Shown piece after piece: positions 7,901 to 14,860 of a stretch of 14,978 bases of DNA. A program made the position numbers and the translations under genes. Where the stretch lies: assembly GCA_024405065.1 (NCBI GenBank), contig JAKSPF010000009.1:1-14978 (forward strand). Direction: 5' to 3'. Source of the stretch: Sphaerochaetaceae bacterium (lineage in GTDB: Bacteria; Spirochaetota; Spirochaetia; Sphaerochaetales; Sphaerochaetaceae). Under the pieces are notes generated by a model, which saw only the letters and a program-made list of their open reading frames with translations, made no database searches and had not been told where the DNA came from. Positions within the stretch are counted from its first letter, which is position 1; every line of letters begins with the position of its first letter.

Positions 7901-8489
7901 ACAGTTGTATTGTTTTGCAAAAGCAAAACTGTCCGGAAAGCGTTTTATTCACAGTGTCGGTGTTGCGCAGACTGCTGAAATGCTACTTAACAGATACCGC
8001 TGTGAAAATTATGTGAAAAACTGGGAACTTTTTACTGCAGGAGCGTTCTGCGGACTTGCACACGATCTCGGAAGGGAAATGAGTGACGGTGACATTGTTC
8101 TTTTCTGCAAAAATCACGGTTTGGAACTTTCAGGGGAGCAGATACAGGCTCCTGTCATTGCTCACGGTACTGTTTCCGCATATATGGCAGGTGAAATCTG
8201 CGGTTTTTATCCTGAGAGTTGGGCAAAGGCAATCAGGGTTCACACAACGGGGTGTGAAGGTATGGATGACCTTGCGCTTGCCCTGTTCATTGCCGATTAC
8301 ATTGAACCGTCCAGAACATTTCTTGATGATACTGCCCGTCAACTCTATCTTGACAGTCCTTCCATTGAGGACTGTGCTTACAGGGTTCTCTGTGATATGA
8401 TTGAACATTGGGAGAAGAAAGGGTATCACAAGGCGGGAACCGATACTCTTGCAATGAAAGAGGATATTGAAAAAAGGCTTGGAAGGTGA
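7872..8489 (+). CDS. yqeK: YqeK-type HD-domain bis(5'-nucleosyl)-tetraphosphatase (symmetrical)
   Basis: This 205-residue HD-domain phosphohydrolase has the metal site residues in order: His27 (KRFIHSVGVAQTA), His64-Asp65 (AHDLGREM), His98 (VIAHGTVSAYMA), His124 (IRVHTTG) and Asp142 (FIADYIEPSR). The last two blocks are characteristic of the YqeK family, which is placed next to NadD in many bacteria and splits diadenosine tetraphosphate to two ADP. The preferred start is ATG 7872, which has GAAAGAG 9 bases upstream. A TTG two codons earlier (7866) is possible but unneeded. The gene overlaps nadD by 29 bp and the next gene by 4 bp, so translation is probably coupled. Confidence 0.9.
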   Translation: MSEEKIFTAEQLYCFAKAKLSGKRFIHSVGVAQTAEMLLNRYRCENYVKNWELFTAGAFCGLAHDLGREMSDGDIVLFCKNHGLELSGEQIQAPVIAHGTVSAYMAGEICGFYPESWAKAIRVHTTGCEGMDDLALALFIADYIEPSRTFLDDTARQLYLDSPSIEDCAYRVLCDMIEHWEKKGYHKAGTDTLAMKEDIEKRLGR

Positions 8490-9034
8490 AATTCAGATTT
8501 TTGGTAATAGTCATTCTGATTTCTTTATTTATGGTATCCTGTGAGAAGCAGGAAGACAGCTTGTGCTACTATGCCTGTTTCGGAGACAGTGCTTTCATAT
8601 TTGCGTACAGCAGTCCTAAAAATACTGTATATAAAATTGATGTTCCGACAGAGGTTCTCATAAAGTGGGCTCAAGTGAGGAATCTTGAATCCCTTCCGTC
8701 TTCACTTCTGGATTTTTCCGGTGTGCGTCAGAACGGTTTTATCATAGGTTCACCTGAAACTTTTGTTGCATTTCAGGAAATAATGGGGGCTTTGGACGGA
8801 CATTACGAACTTCTTGCAGATGAGGCGGTATCCGAAAAAATGAACCGTCTGTGCGGCGAAGATATGGCTGAATTAGGTAAGGTTTTTCAGCGGGGCGAAC
8901 CGGCACTGGTGACTTTTGATGCGGCAAATTTTCTTTCCGTTGAGGATATTTACCACTCACGCAACTACTTCTGCCAGTGGTTAATGCAGGTTATCGGTAT
9001 AGGAACTGAACCCAAAAAGGGTTCCGGACAGTAA
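8486..9034 (+). CDS. Small predicted lipoprotein of unknown function
   Basis: I do not recognise this 182-residue protein. It starts at a GTG that overlaps the yqeK stop (GTGA), with AAAAAGG 8 bases upstream. The N-terminus is a clear secretion signal: MKFR, a hydrophobic run of about 13 residues, then MVSC with Cys19. This is a relaxed lipobox of the sort spirochaetes use; Met at -3 is not classical. The remainder is a modest soluble domain with no catalytic motif I can name. It includes IDVPTEVLIKWAQVRNLESL and a DAANFLSVEDIYHSRNYFCQ segment, and ends in KKGSGQ. It is probably exported and lipid-anchored at the membrane facing the periplasm. It occupies the place where rsfS, or in some treponemes a LytR-type gene, is expected, but resembles neither. 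Confidence 0.72.
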   Translation: MKFRFLVIVILISLFMVSCEKQEDSLCYYACFGDSAFIFAYSSPKNTVYKIDVPTEVLIKWAQVRNLESLPSSLLDFSGVRQNGFIIGSPETFVAFQEIMGALDGHYELLADEAVSEKMNRLCGEDMAELGKVFQRGEPALVTFDAANFLSVEDIYHSRNYFCQWLMQVIGIGTEPKKGSGQ

Positions 9035-9194
9035 TTACTTACCGTATCGGCACGCTCATGAATTATATCAAGTTTATGGTAATTGCAGTAGCTTTTGATA
9101 GCACAATCAGCTCTTCTCAACAGTTCTCTAAAAAGCTGATGATGGTTATAATTCCGGTTGATACACGGAAGAAGACCGGGATTGAGAAAAGAAA
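9035..9194 (+). other. Boundary region between housekeeping operon and accessory genes
   Basis: This 160-bp stretch separates the yqeK-lipoprotein operon from the NRPS. It holds an open frame of 52 codons (ATG 9058 to TGA 9214-9216, starting MNYIKFMVIAVAFDST) that overlaps the NRPS start by 22 bp in another frame. It has no visible ribosome site and no similarity I recognise, so it is more likely a remnant or chance frame than a gene. No tRNA, direct-repeat attachment site or inverted repeats of an insertion sequence can be seen. Confidence 0.5.
9124..9152 (+). promoter_or_regulatory. Candidate promoter for the NRPS gene
   Basis: There is a perfect TATAAT at 9147-9152. The hexamer 17 bp upstream (TTCTCT, 9124-9129) keeps only the TT of the -35 consensus, so the case depends on the -10 box. 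It would give a leader of about 36 bases ahead of ATG 9195. Confidence 0.35.
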
Positions 9195-12182
9195 ATGCTA
9201 CCGAAGAACGTACTGAACTTTATTGAAAACCTCCATAATATGGCAATGGCAGAGGGAAACAGAACAGCCATTGTTTACAATGACGGTTTTAACAGTCTGT
9301 CTTATGAAGAACTTGACCGTCTGAGTTCTGCCGTTGCCGACAAAATTCACCGTTCTGGAATCGTGTCAGGTACAGCAGTTCCTGTTATGATGCAAAGAGA
9401 TGCATTTTCCATTGCGGCAGAAATCGGAGTCTTGAAAGCGGGTGCTGCATTTGTACCGGTTATTCCCTCTTATCCTGAGGAACGGATAGACTACATCATG
9501 AATGATTGCGGTGCAAAGCTATTGATTGATGACCGCTTTTATGAAGATCTCCCGGAATTTGACTCGGAATTTGAACCGGTGTCTCCATGTGAAGAGATGG
9601 TCATGATCATCTATACATCCGGTTCTACAGGGCATCCGAAAGGAGTTGTTTATGATCTTCCTGCGTATAATGAGACAGTTCAAAGAATGTCTGGGTATCT
9701 TGCAGAAGTAGATCCTATAATTTTCGGAGGGTTTGCACCGATGTCATTCGGAATGCATTTTTTAGAATACCCTGCGGTTTTAAATTGCGGAGGAACAACT
9801 CATATTCTTTCTGACGATGTACGGAAAAACCCGGAAAAGTTGGAACAGTATTACAAAAATAACAGAATTTCGGTGGGATTTCTTTCACCGTGGCTTTTTT
9901 CCCTGTTTAAAAACAATTTGCCGGATTTGAAAAAAGTGGTCTTTGCCGGAGAAAAAATATTCAACATAGATCCTGAAAATTACGCTGTGGATGTGTGCTA
10001 CGGTATGACGGAAGCGTTGGATATAACAAACTACAGAATTGATGCCCCGACAAAAAAGGCGTTTATCGGAACCGCAACACAGGGAACCGAGGTATTTCTC
10101 TTAGATGATCAGGGAAAGGATGCAGGTTTTCTGCGCGAAGGTGAAATCTGTGCCAAAGGCATTTATCCGAAACGATATCTTAACCTGCCGGATGAAACAA
10201 GGAATACCTTTGAAGAAACAGATGACGGAGAGGTGATTGTACATACCGGAGATATCGGCATTCGTCATGAAAACGGTATAATTGAATTCATCAACAGAAA
10301 AGATTTAATGGTAAAAATCAACGGAATGCGTGTTGATCCCTCAGAAACAGAGGCTTCTATCTTGCAGATGGAGGGTATAAGCGGTGTGGCAGTAAAAAGC
10401 TTTGAAGATGACACAGATAAAGTATTTTTATGTGCATATTACACTACCGAAGCAGAGACTGATATTGATGCCGACAGGATCAGAGCATTCTTAAAGAACA
10501 AGCTGCCATATTATATGATTCCTTCCTTTTTTGTGAAAATGAAGTCCTTGCCTTTGAATAACAGCGGAAAACTGGATCGTTTTGCCTTGAAAAAACCGGA
10601 AATTTCTTCGTTTTTATCAGAATATGTTGCTCCTGAGAATCCCATACAGGAAAGAATCTGCAATGTATTTGCTGAAGTGCTTTTCATACATAAGATAGGT
10701 ATTACCGATGATTTTTTTTCACTGGGCGGAGATTCCGTCAAAGTGATGACGGCGGCATCAAAGTTGTATGATGTTCATGTAACTGTAAAAATGATATACA
10801 AATACAGAACACCGGAAAAAATAGCGGATGCCACGAAACATCTTGAATTTATAGAAGATATTTCAGAAGAGGACGCAGAAAAAGCAAAAAATTCAAATCC
10901 TGCAATCATTCCTTACCAACGACATTATATTGATTATCAGTTATATGCCCCAAAGGGAAACGGCGGGTTTATACCGTTTTATTTGGAAATTCCGGAACCC
11001 CGATATACGGCATCGGAAATAGCTTCGGCGCTTGAAAAAGTCCTGAAACACTTTGCTGTTTTCGGAACAGTGTTTGAGTATGGTAATGACGGAGAGTTGA
11101 GGCTGTTTTACAAACCGGAGTATATCAAGCCGGTGGAAATAGTTGAATCTTCTGAAAATGATGCTTTTGACTGGTGTATGAAAGATTTTCAGAAAGTTGC
11201 ACCTGTTATCGGCAGGCTTCAGTATAGAATAAGATTATTTGTTTGCGAAGGTAAATATATACTGTATATGGTGTTTCAACACTTCATTATGGACGGGGCT
11301 TCACTGATAAACATGCTGAAAGCATTGATGGATACACTGGAAGGAAAGCGGTTGTGGGTGGATACGTACTATTATTATCTGGAGGTGCTTGAAAAAACAT
11401 ATAAACTGCCGGATTATCAAAACAAGCAGAAAGAATTTTTAAGATTATACTTCAGTAACGGATATGAAAGACTGCCGAAATTTGACCGTTTTACAAAAAA
11501 CGGAAAACATGAAAATATATGGAGCAAAATATCTGTTCCGTACAGCGATTTTATGAGAAAGGCAGAGGCAAAAGATATAAGCATCGGAAACCTGTTCAAT
11601 GCTGCAGGTCTTTTGGCTTTGAAAGAATATAACGGCTCTGATAAAGTACAGCTCTGTTGGATATATACGGGAAGATATGAGGAGTGGATGAAAAAGATTG
11701 TAGGAATCACCATGACAGCACTTCCTATAGCAATAGATTTCAGTGTAACAGGCAGTATTGACAAGCTTTTAAAAGAAATAAACAGACAAAACAGTGAAAA
11801 TATACCCTATGCAACGCTGTCTCCTTCCCTTATGAATAATTCACCTGTTTTAAACGATTCATTGACTATGATATATGAAAGTGTTTTGAAATATCCTGAT
11901 AATCTTTTTGAAAATTCTTCTGAAAAAAACAGTTTCTTTTATTCTCACAGAACAAGTCTGTCAAATACAATGGAATGTGTACTCTATCCGTCGTATGCGG
12001 ATGACAGTGTATCTATCTGCACCAATATCAATACCGGTGTGTATAAAAAAGAAACCGCAGAAGTTTTCGGAAAACTGGTTGAGAAATATATGTTACGGAT
12101 TCTGGAAATTCCTTTTGAGAATTCCCTTTACTCTCAAAGACCGAATACTTTGAAACCATCCGTTTCCGATTTCAAATCGTAA
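9195..12182 (+). CDS. Nonribosomal peptide synthetase, adenylation-carrier-condensation (A-PCP-C), no thioesterase
   Basis: This 995-residue protein has three domains. Adenylation (about 1-470): A3 YTSGSTGHPKG (140-150), A5 YGMTEALD (269-276), A7 TGD (351-353), A8 NRKDLMVKINGMRVDPSE (367-384) and A10 NNSGKLDR with Lys459. It should activate a carboxylic acid as acyl-AMP. Carrier protein (about 480-550): LGGDS, with Ser514 for the phosphopantetheine arm. Condensation (about 565-970): QHFIMDG (695-701), keeping the catalytic second His696, and VGITMTALPI as a motif-5 equivalent. In A4 the text is APMSFGMHFLE, so Gly186 stands where GrsA has Asp235, the residue that holds the substrate amino group. 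This hints at a non-alpha-amino-acid substrate. No thioesterase, reductase or phosphopantetheinyl transferase is present. ATG 9195 fits the homology, though its ribosome site (GAGAAAAG) is weak. The last 49 bp overlap the opposite-strand gene. Confidence 0.9.
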   Translation: MLPKNVLNFIENLHNMAMAEGNRTAIVYNDGFNSLSYEELDRLSSAVADKIHRSGIVSGTAVPVMMQRDAFSIAAEIGVLKAGAAFVPVIPSYPEERIDYIMNDCGAKLLIDDRFYEDLPEFDSEFEPVSPCEEMVMIIYTSGSTGHPKGVVYDLPAYNETVQRMSGYLAEVDPIIFGGFAPMSFGMHFLEYPAVLNCGGTTHILSDDVRKNPEKLEQYYKNNRISVGFLSPWLFSLFKNNLPDLKKVVFAGEKIFNIDPENYAVDVCYGMTEALDITNYRIDAPTKKAFIGTATQGTEVFLLDDQGKDAGFLREGEICAKGIYPKRYLNLPDETRNTFEETDDGEVIVHTGDIGIRHENGIIEFINRKDLMVKINGMRVDPSETEASILQMEGISGVAVKSFEDDTDKVFLCAYYTTEAETDIDADRIRAFLKNKLPYYMIPSFFVKMKSLPLNNSGKLDRFALKKPEISSFLSEYVAPENPIQERICNVFAEVLFIHKIGITDDFFSLGGDSVKVMTAASKLYDVHVTVKMIYKYRTPEKIADATKHLEFIEDISEEDAEKAKNSNPAIIPYQRHYIDYQLYAPKGNGGFIPFYLEIPEPRYTASEIASALEKVLKHFAVFGTVFEYGNDGELRLFYKPEYIKPVEIVESSENDAFDWCMKDFQKVAPVIGRLQYRIRLFVCEGKYILYMVFQHFIMDGASLINMLKALMDTLEGKRLWVDTYYYYLEVLEKTYKLPDYQNKQKEFLRLYFSNGYERLPKFDRFTKNGKHENIWSKISVPYSDFMRKAEAKDISIGNLFNAAGLLALKEYNGSDKVQLCWIYTGRYEEWMKKIVGITMTALPIAIDFSVTGSIDKLLKEINRQNSENIPYATLSPSLMNNSPVLNDSLTMIYESVLKYPDNLFENSSEKNSFFYSHRTSLSNTMECVLYPSYADDSVSICTNINTGVYKKETAEVFGKLVEKYMLRILEIPFENSLYSQRPNTLKPSVSDFKS
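12134..12182. other. 49-bp tail-to-tail overlap of two coding regions
   Basis: The NRPS stop (TAA 12180-12182, + strand) lies inside the membrane-protein gene, whose own stop (TGA read from 12136 to 12134, - strand) lies inside the NRPS gene. The last 15 or so codons of each share the same DNA. There is therefore no intergenic space for a terminator, and no hairpin with a T-run is visible on either strand around it. Confidence 0.85.
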
Positions 12183-14143
12183 TAATTTAAGAGCACATCG
12201 TAATTGTTCCACAGTGAATCTTCAGGTGTTACAAGCAGTGCCTTGACCTTCATTTCTTCAGCAACATAGCGTACATCTTCCACGGAAGGATTTGCAGTAA
12301 AGAAGTCAACTACAAACTGATACAATGCCTCATAATGTGCTGTTTCCTCATCACTGATCATATCCTTTGACAGTGTAAGATCCGCCATGGCGGAGAAACG
12401 TCCTGCAAAGTAGGAGAAAAAATAACTTTTGTATGAGTCTGTAAGATAATTGTAAGTCATTTCCGAAAAAGCCATGGGATTACAGAGAACAAGATCTGTT
12501 TTACCGGTGATTTTGCGGACATCCTTCCAACCTTCGGCAGCTTCGGCAAAGACAACATGTGTTTCATGACCGGTGTTACATTCCGGTGTCAAATTATAAG
12601 TTAAATCACCGGAGAGAACAATCATCAAGCCGGCGGTTGCAGTCAGCAGAGCATAGGCAAAAACGGCTTTCTTAGCATATAGCCGGAAAAAACATTCGGT
12701 CAATAAAACGGCTGTGCAAATCCAACAGAACAGTTTTACAGAAGCGGGAGTTCTCCATCCTAAATCGTTGGTATAAAAGCTGCTGTAGCAGAAAAAAATC
12801 ATTACTGAAATAAACAGAAAAAAATTGACGGAAAGTCTGACAAACCGTTTTTTCGGTAATACACCCGGCACAATCATGGCTACAATACCCAAAAGTTGTG
12901 AAATTCCGCATCTGGCAGTCATTGTGATTAACGTAAACTCAAGGAAGACAATAATTATTCCGAACGGTCCTTTTGTTGAATTGAAAGGCGGCAATACCCC
13001 ATACAGCGTACCGACATTGATATTTTCCTGAGAAAAAAGACCGTAAAAAAACGGAGATGCCATAAGCAGACTGACAATGACGACAATTATCTGATACAGA
13101 ATTGCAGCATTAAAATCTTTCCTGAAATCTTTGGAAAAGAGGTAAACCGGAACAAGGGAAAGAACAAAAATAAAAAGTGCAATCACACCGGAATATATAT
13201 TGCTGATAAAAGCAGAGGCCGCCATACTGCCCATGATGATTGCAATGTGAATGTTGCGTTTTTTATCACTTTCTTTCAGTAAAACGCAGTAGAAATAAAT
13301 CAAAAACAAAGTTATTGTTGCACTGAAGATACAGTGAGGAGACCAAATCATATCGTTGACGAGAGGCCAAAAACCGAAGAACACAGGAGATTCAACACCT
13401 TTGTAGTATTCTCCGGGTGACATCAGCCCTTTCCAGAATGGAGAAACATACTTTGTCAAAACATCACCGGGAGAGCCGGACATAAACACAAGTACCAGAA
13501 AAATCCATGTAAGTTTTCTGCCTGACAGTTTGTAAGACAGAGCACCTGCGGTCAGCATCGTCATAATAAAAACCAGACCCTGAATACCGGCACCTGCCTC
13601 AAATGATTGCATCCCGAACAGAATGACCGGCTGTGCCATTACTGTGTGAAGTCCGCAATGACTGATATAGGTTATCAGTTTTCCCCCATCTGCAAGCCAT
13701 GGTGTACGAAGCGGAAACCCCGCCAGTGCAATGGCATCAACCAGAGCAGTACGCTGGTGGTCAAAAGAACTGTTCATAAAATACATTCCGCCGTCAATGA
13801 TGTGCGGTTGACAACTGTAAATGATAACACGTGATAATGCCGTCAGTGTAATTGTATAAATCAAGATTGCTTTATCTTTGATAAGGTAAAGTTGCTTTCT
13901 TCGTAACACAATCACAGCAAAGGCTATCACATAGAGCAGGATTACCAATGTTCTGCCATACGGCAGGATATTCCCCGCAAAATAGGAGACTGATTCAAAG
14001 ACCGAAAAGCCAATTAAAGGTGCAAAAAAAAGGGAAACGCAGGAATCCTCACTGTCTCTCAATGTATCAGGCATAATTGCAAGCCCCAGCAGTGTGCTGA
14101 AAACGAGCATCACAAGCTCATAAATAAATGCAATCCACATCAT
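12134..14143 (-). CDS. Polytopic membrane protein, putative GT-C fold glycosyltransferase
   Basis: This protein of about 669 residues has many hydrophobic segments (roughly a dozen) over the first 540 residues and a soluble C-terminal tail of about 120. In the first large loop, SSFDHQRTALVDAIALAGFP and a later TYISHCGLHTVMAQP have the Asp-His... G-x-P layout seen early in GT-C glycosyltransferases of the GT39/PMT or ArnT kind. The tail, with KALLVTPEDSLWNN, resembles the small C-terminal domain of such proteins. These enzymes take a sugar from a polyprenyl-phosphate donor on the outer face of the inner membrane. I did not identify a specific family, so the activity is inferred. The start is ATG 14143, or 14140 next to it; a TTG frame extension to 14179 overlaps the upstream gene and its ribosome site. 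It is the last gene of a - strand operon, 19 bp after the second half-transporter, and its end overlaps the NRPS end by 49 bp. Confidence 0.65.
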   Translation of the reverse strand: MMWIAFIYELVMLVFSTLLGLAIMPDTLRDSEDSCVSLFFAPLIGFSVFESVSYFAGNILPYGRTLVILLYVIAFAVIVLRRKQLYLIKDKAILIYTITLTALSRVIIYSCQPHIIDGGMYFMNSSFDHQRTALVDAIALAGFPLRTPWLADGGKLITYISHCGLHTVMAQPVILFGMQSFEAGAGIQGLVFIMTMLTAGALSYKLSGRKLTWIFLVLVFMSGSPGDVLTKYVSPFWKGLMSPGEYYKGVESPVFFGFWPLVNDMIWSPHCIFSATITLFLIYFYCVLLKESDKKRNIHIAIIMGSMAASAFISNIYSGVIALFIFVLSLVPVYLFSKDFRKDFNAAILYQIIVVIVSLLMASPFFYGLFSQENINVGTLYGVLPPFNSTKGPFGIIIVFLEFTLITMTARCGISQLLGIVAMIVPGVLPKKRFVRLSVNFFLFISVMIFFCYSSFYTNDLGWRTPASVKLFCWICTAVLLTECFFRLYAKKAVFAYALLTATAGLMIVLSGDLTYNLTPECNTGHETHVVFAEAAEGWKDVRKITGKTDLVLCNPMAFSEMTYNYLTDSYKSYFFSYFAGRFSAMADLTLSKDMISDEETAHYEALYQFVVDFFTANPSVEDVRYVAEEMKVKALLVTPEDSLWNNYDVLLNYYDLKSETDGFKVFGL

Positions 14144-14162
14144 AAACTCATATTTCTCCTTA

Positions 14163-14507
14163 TCACATTGAAAAAACAATTATTCCCGAAACAATCAGGA
14201 TAAGTGCAATTATTTTTTTTACGGTTATACGTTCCTTGTACAGAACGGCACTCAGAACAGTGACGTAAATATAACTTGTGGACTCTATTACTGCACCCAA
14301 AGACAACTGTACAACTCTGTAGGCAAATACCGAACAGAGACTTGCCAGAAATAAAATGAAGTAGGCTCCTATAACAAGCGGGTTGAAGTATTCCTTCAAT
14401 ACAGAGGAATACTCTTTTTGTGCTGCTTTTTTCAGCATGAACTGGGATACGGAACTGATTAAAACCCCGACAGACATAATCAGCGGATATAACAGGGTCT
14501 GATTCAT
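14163..14507 (-). CDS. SMR/EamA-type half-transporter, second of a pair (ArnF-like)
   Basis: This 114-residue protein has four predicted membrane segments: residues about 5-25, 42-66, 70-90 and 96-113. The signature AVLYKERITVKKIIALILIVSGIIV is the C-terminal E-x-[IV]-T-x-x-[KR]-x-x-[AG]-x-x-L-I-x-x-G block of the EamA and small-multidrug-resistance superfamily. Single 4-TM units of this kind act as dimers; two adjacent different genes suggest a heterodimer, as in ArnE/ArnF (undecaprenyl-phosphate-aminoarabinose flippase) or paired SMR exporters. Its ATG overlaps the stop of the first subunit (ATGA), and a strong GAGG site lies 8 bases upstream. Substrate is unknown; the neighbouring GT-C-like gene favours a lipid-linked sugar over a drug. 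Confidence 0.8.
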   Translation of the reverse strand: MNQTLLYPLIMSVGVLISSVSQFMLKKAAQKEYSSVLKEYFNPLVIGAYFILFLASLCSVFAYRVVQLSLGAVIESTSYIYVTVLSAVLYKERITVKKIIALILIVSGIIVFSM

Positions 14508-14860
14508 TTTTTTGCCTCATTTTGATCGGAAAAAGAAAAAATAATGATTCCCGCTACAATTAAGCCAAGTCCGATTATTCTCTTCGGCGTGACGGATTCG
14601 TCAAAAAACAGAATGCCGAAGATCATCCCCCATATTACGGTTGCCGCCTTATTTGCAAAAGCCGTGGATAACGGAATGCGTTTGATTATCTGTTGCCATC
14701 CTATTGCATACATTCCTAATAGAGAAATCATGCAGAAATATAAAAGACAGAAGCGTATGCTTAAAAATTCTTTGCCGGAAGCAAGTTTGCTGAAAATTCC
14801 CGCAGAAGAATAAAACATAAAAAGAATATGAAGCAGAAGGTACGTTTTTGTATTTTTCAT
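14504..14860 (-). CDS. SMR/EamA-type half-transporter, first of a pair (ArnE-like)
   Basis: This 118-residue protein has four predicted membrane segments and ends in a short charged tail (DQNEAKK). The segment NKAATVIWGMIFGILFFDES, followed by VTPKRIIGLGLIVAGI, is the classic end of an EamA/SMR unit: a glycine-bearing helix, an acidic loop residue, then Thr-Pro-Lys and a last glycine-rich helix. It is encoded directly upstream of and overlapping a partner of equal size but different sequence, which indicates a heteromeric inner-membrane carrier. ATG 14860-14858 follows immediately after the TAG stop of the preceding reading frame, so translation is probably coupled; only a distant AAAGG serves as ribosome site. 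Confidence 0.8.
   Translation of the reverse strand: MKNTKTYLLLHILFMFYSSAGIFSKLASGKEFLSIRFCLLYFCMISLLGMYAIGWQQIIKRIPLSTAFANKAATVIWGMIFGILFFDESVTPKRIIGLGLIVAGIIIFSFSDQNEAKK

Noticed and set aside
9008..9024. Hairpin GAACCC-AAAAA-GGGTTC at the end of the lipoprotein gene, as a terminator
   Set aside because: The stem is 6 bp and followed by CGGACAGTAATTACTT rather than a T-run, so intrinsic termination is not supported.
9195..12182. Calling the NRPS DltA, the D-alanine carrier ligase
   Set aside because: DltA is about 500 residues with no fused carrier or condensation domain, and dltB, dltC and dltD are absent.
14144..14179. TTG-initiated 12-residue N-terminal extension of the GT-C-like protein
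   Set aside because: It would begin inside the upstream half-transporter gene and include the AAGGAG ribosome site as coding sequence.
14163..14860. Calling the transporter pair a multidrug (EmrE/EbrAB-type) exporter
   Set aside because: The sequence cannot separate drug from lipid-sugar substrates, but the operon with a GT-C-like protein makes a drug role less likely; the conserved Glu near the start of EmrE-type helix 1 is not seen.
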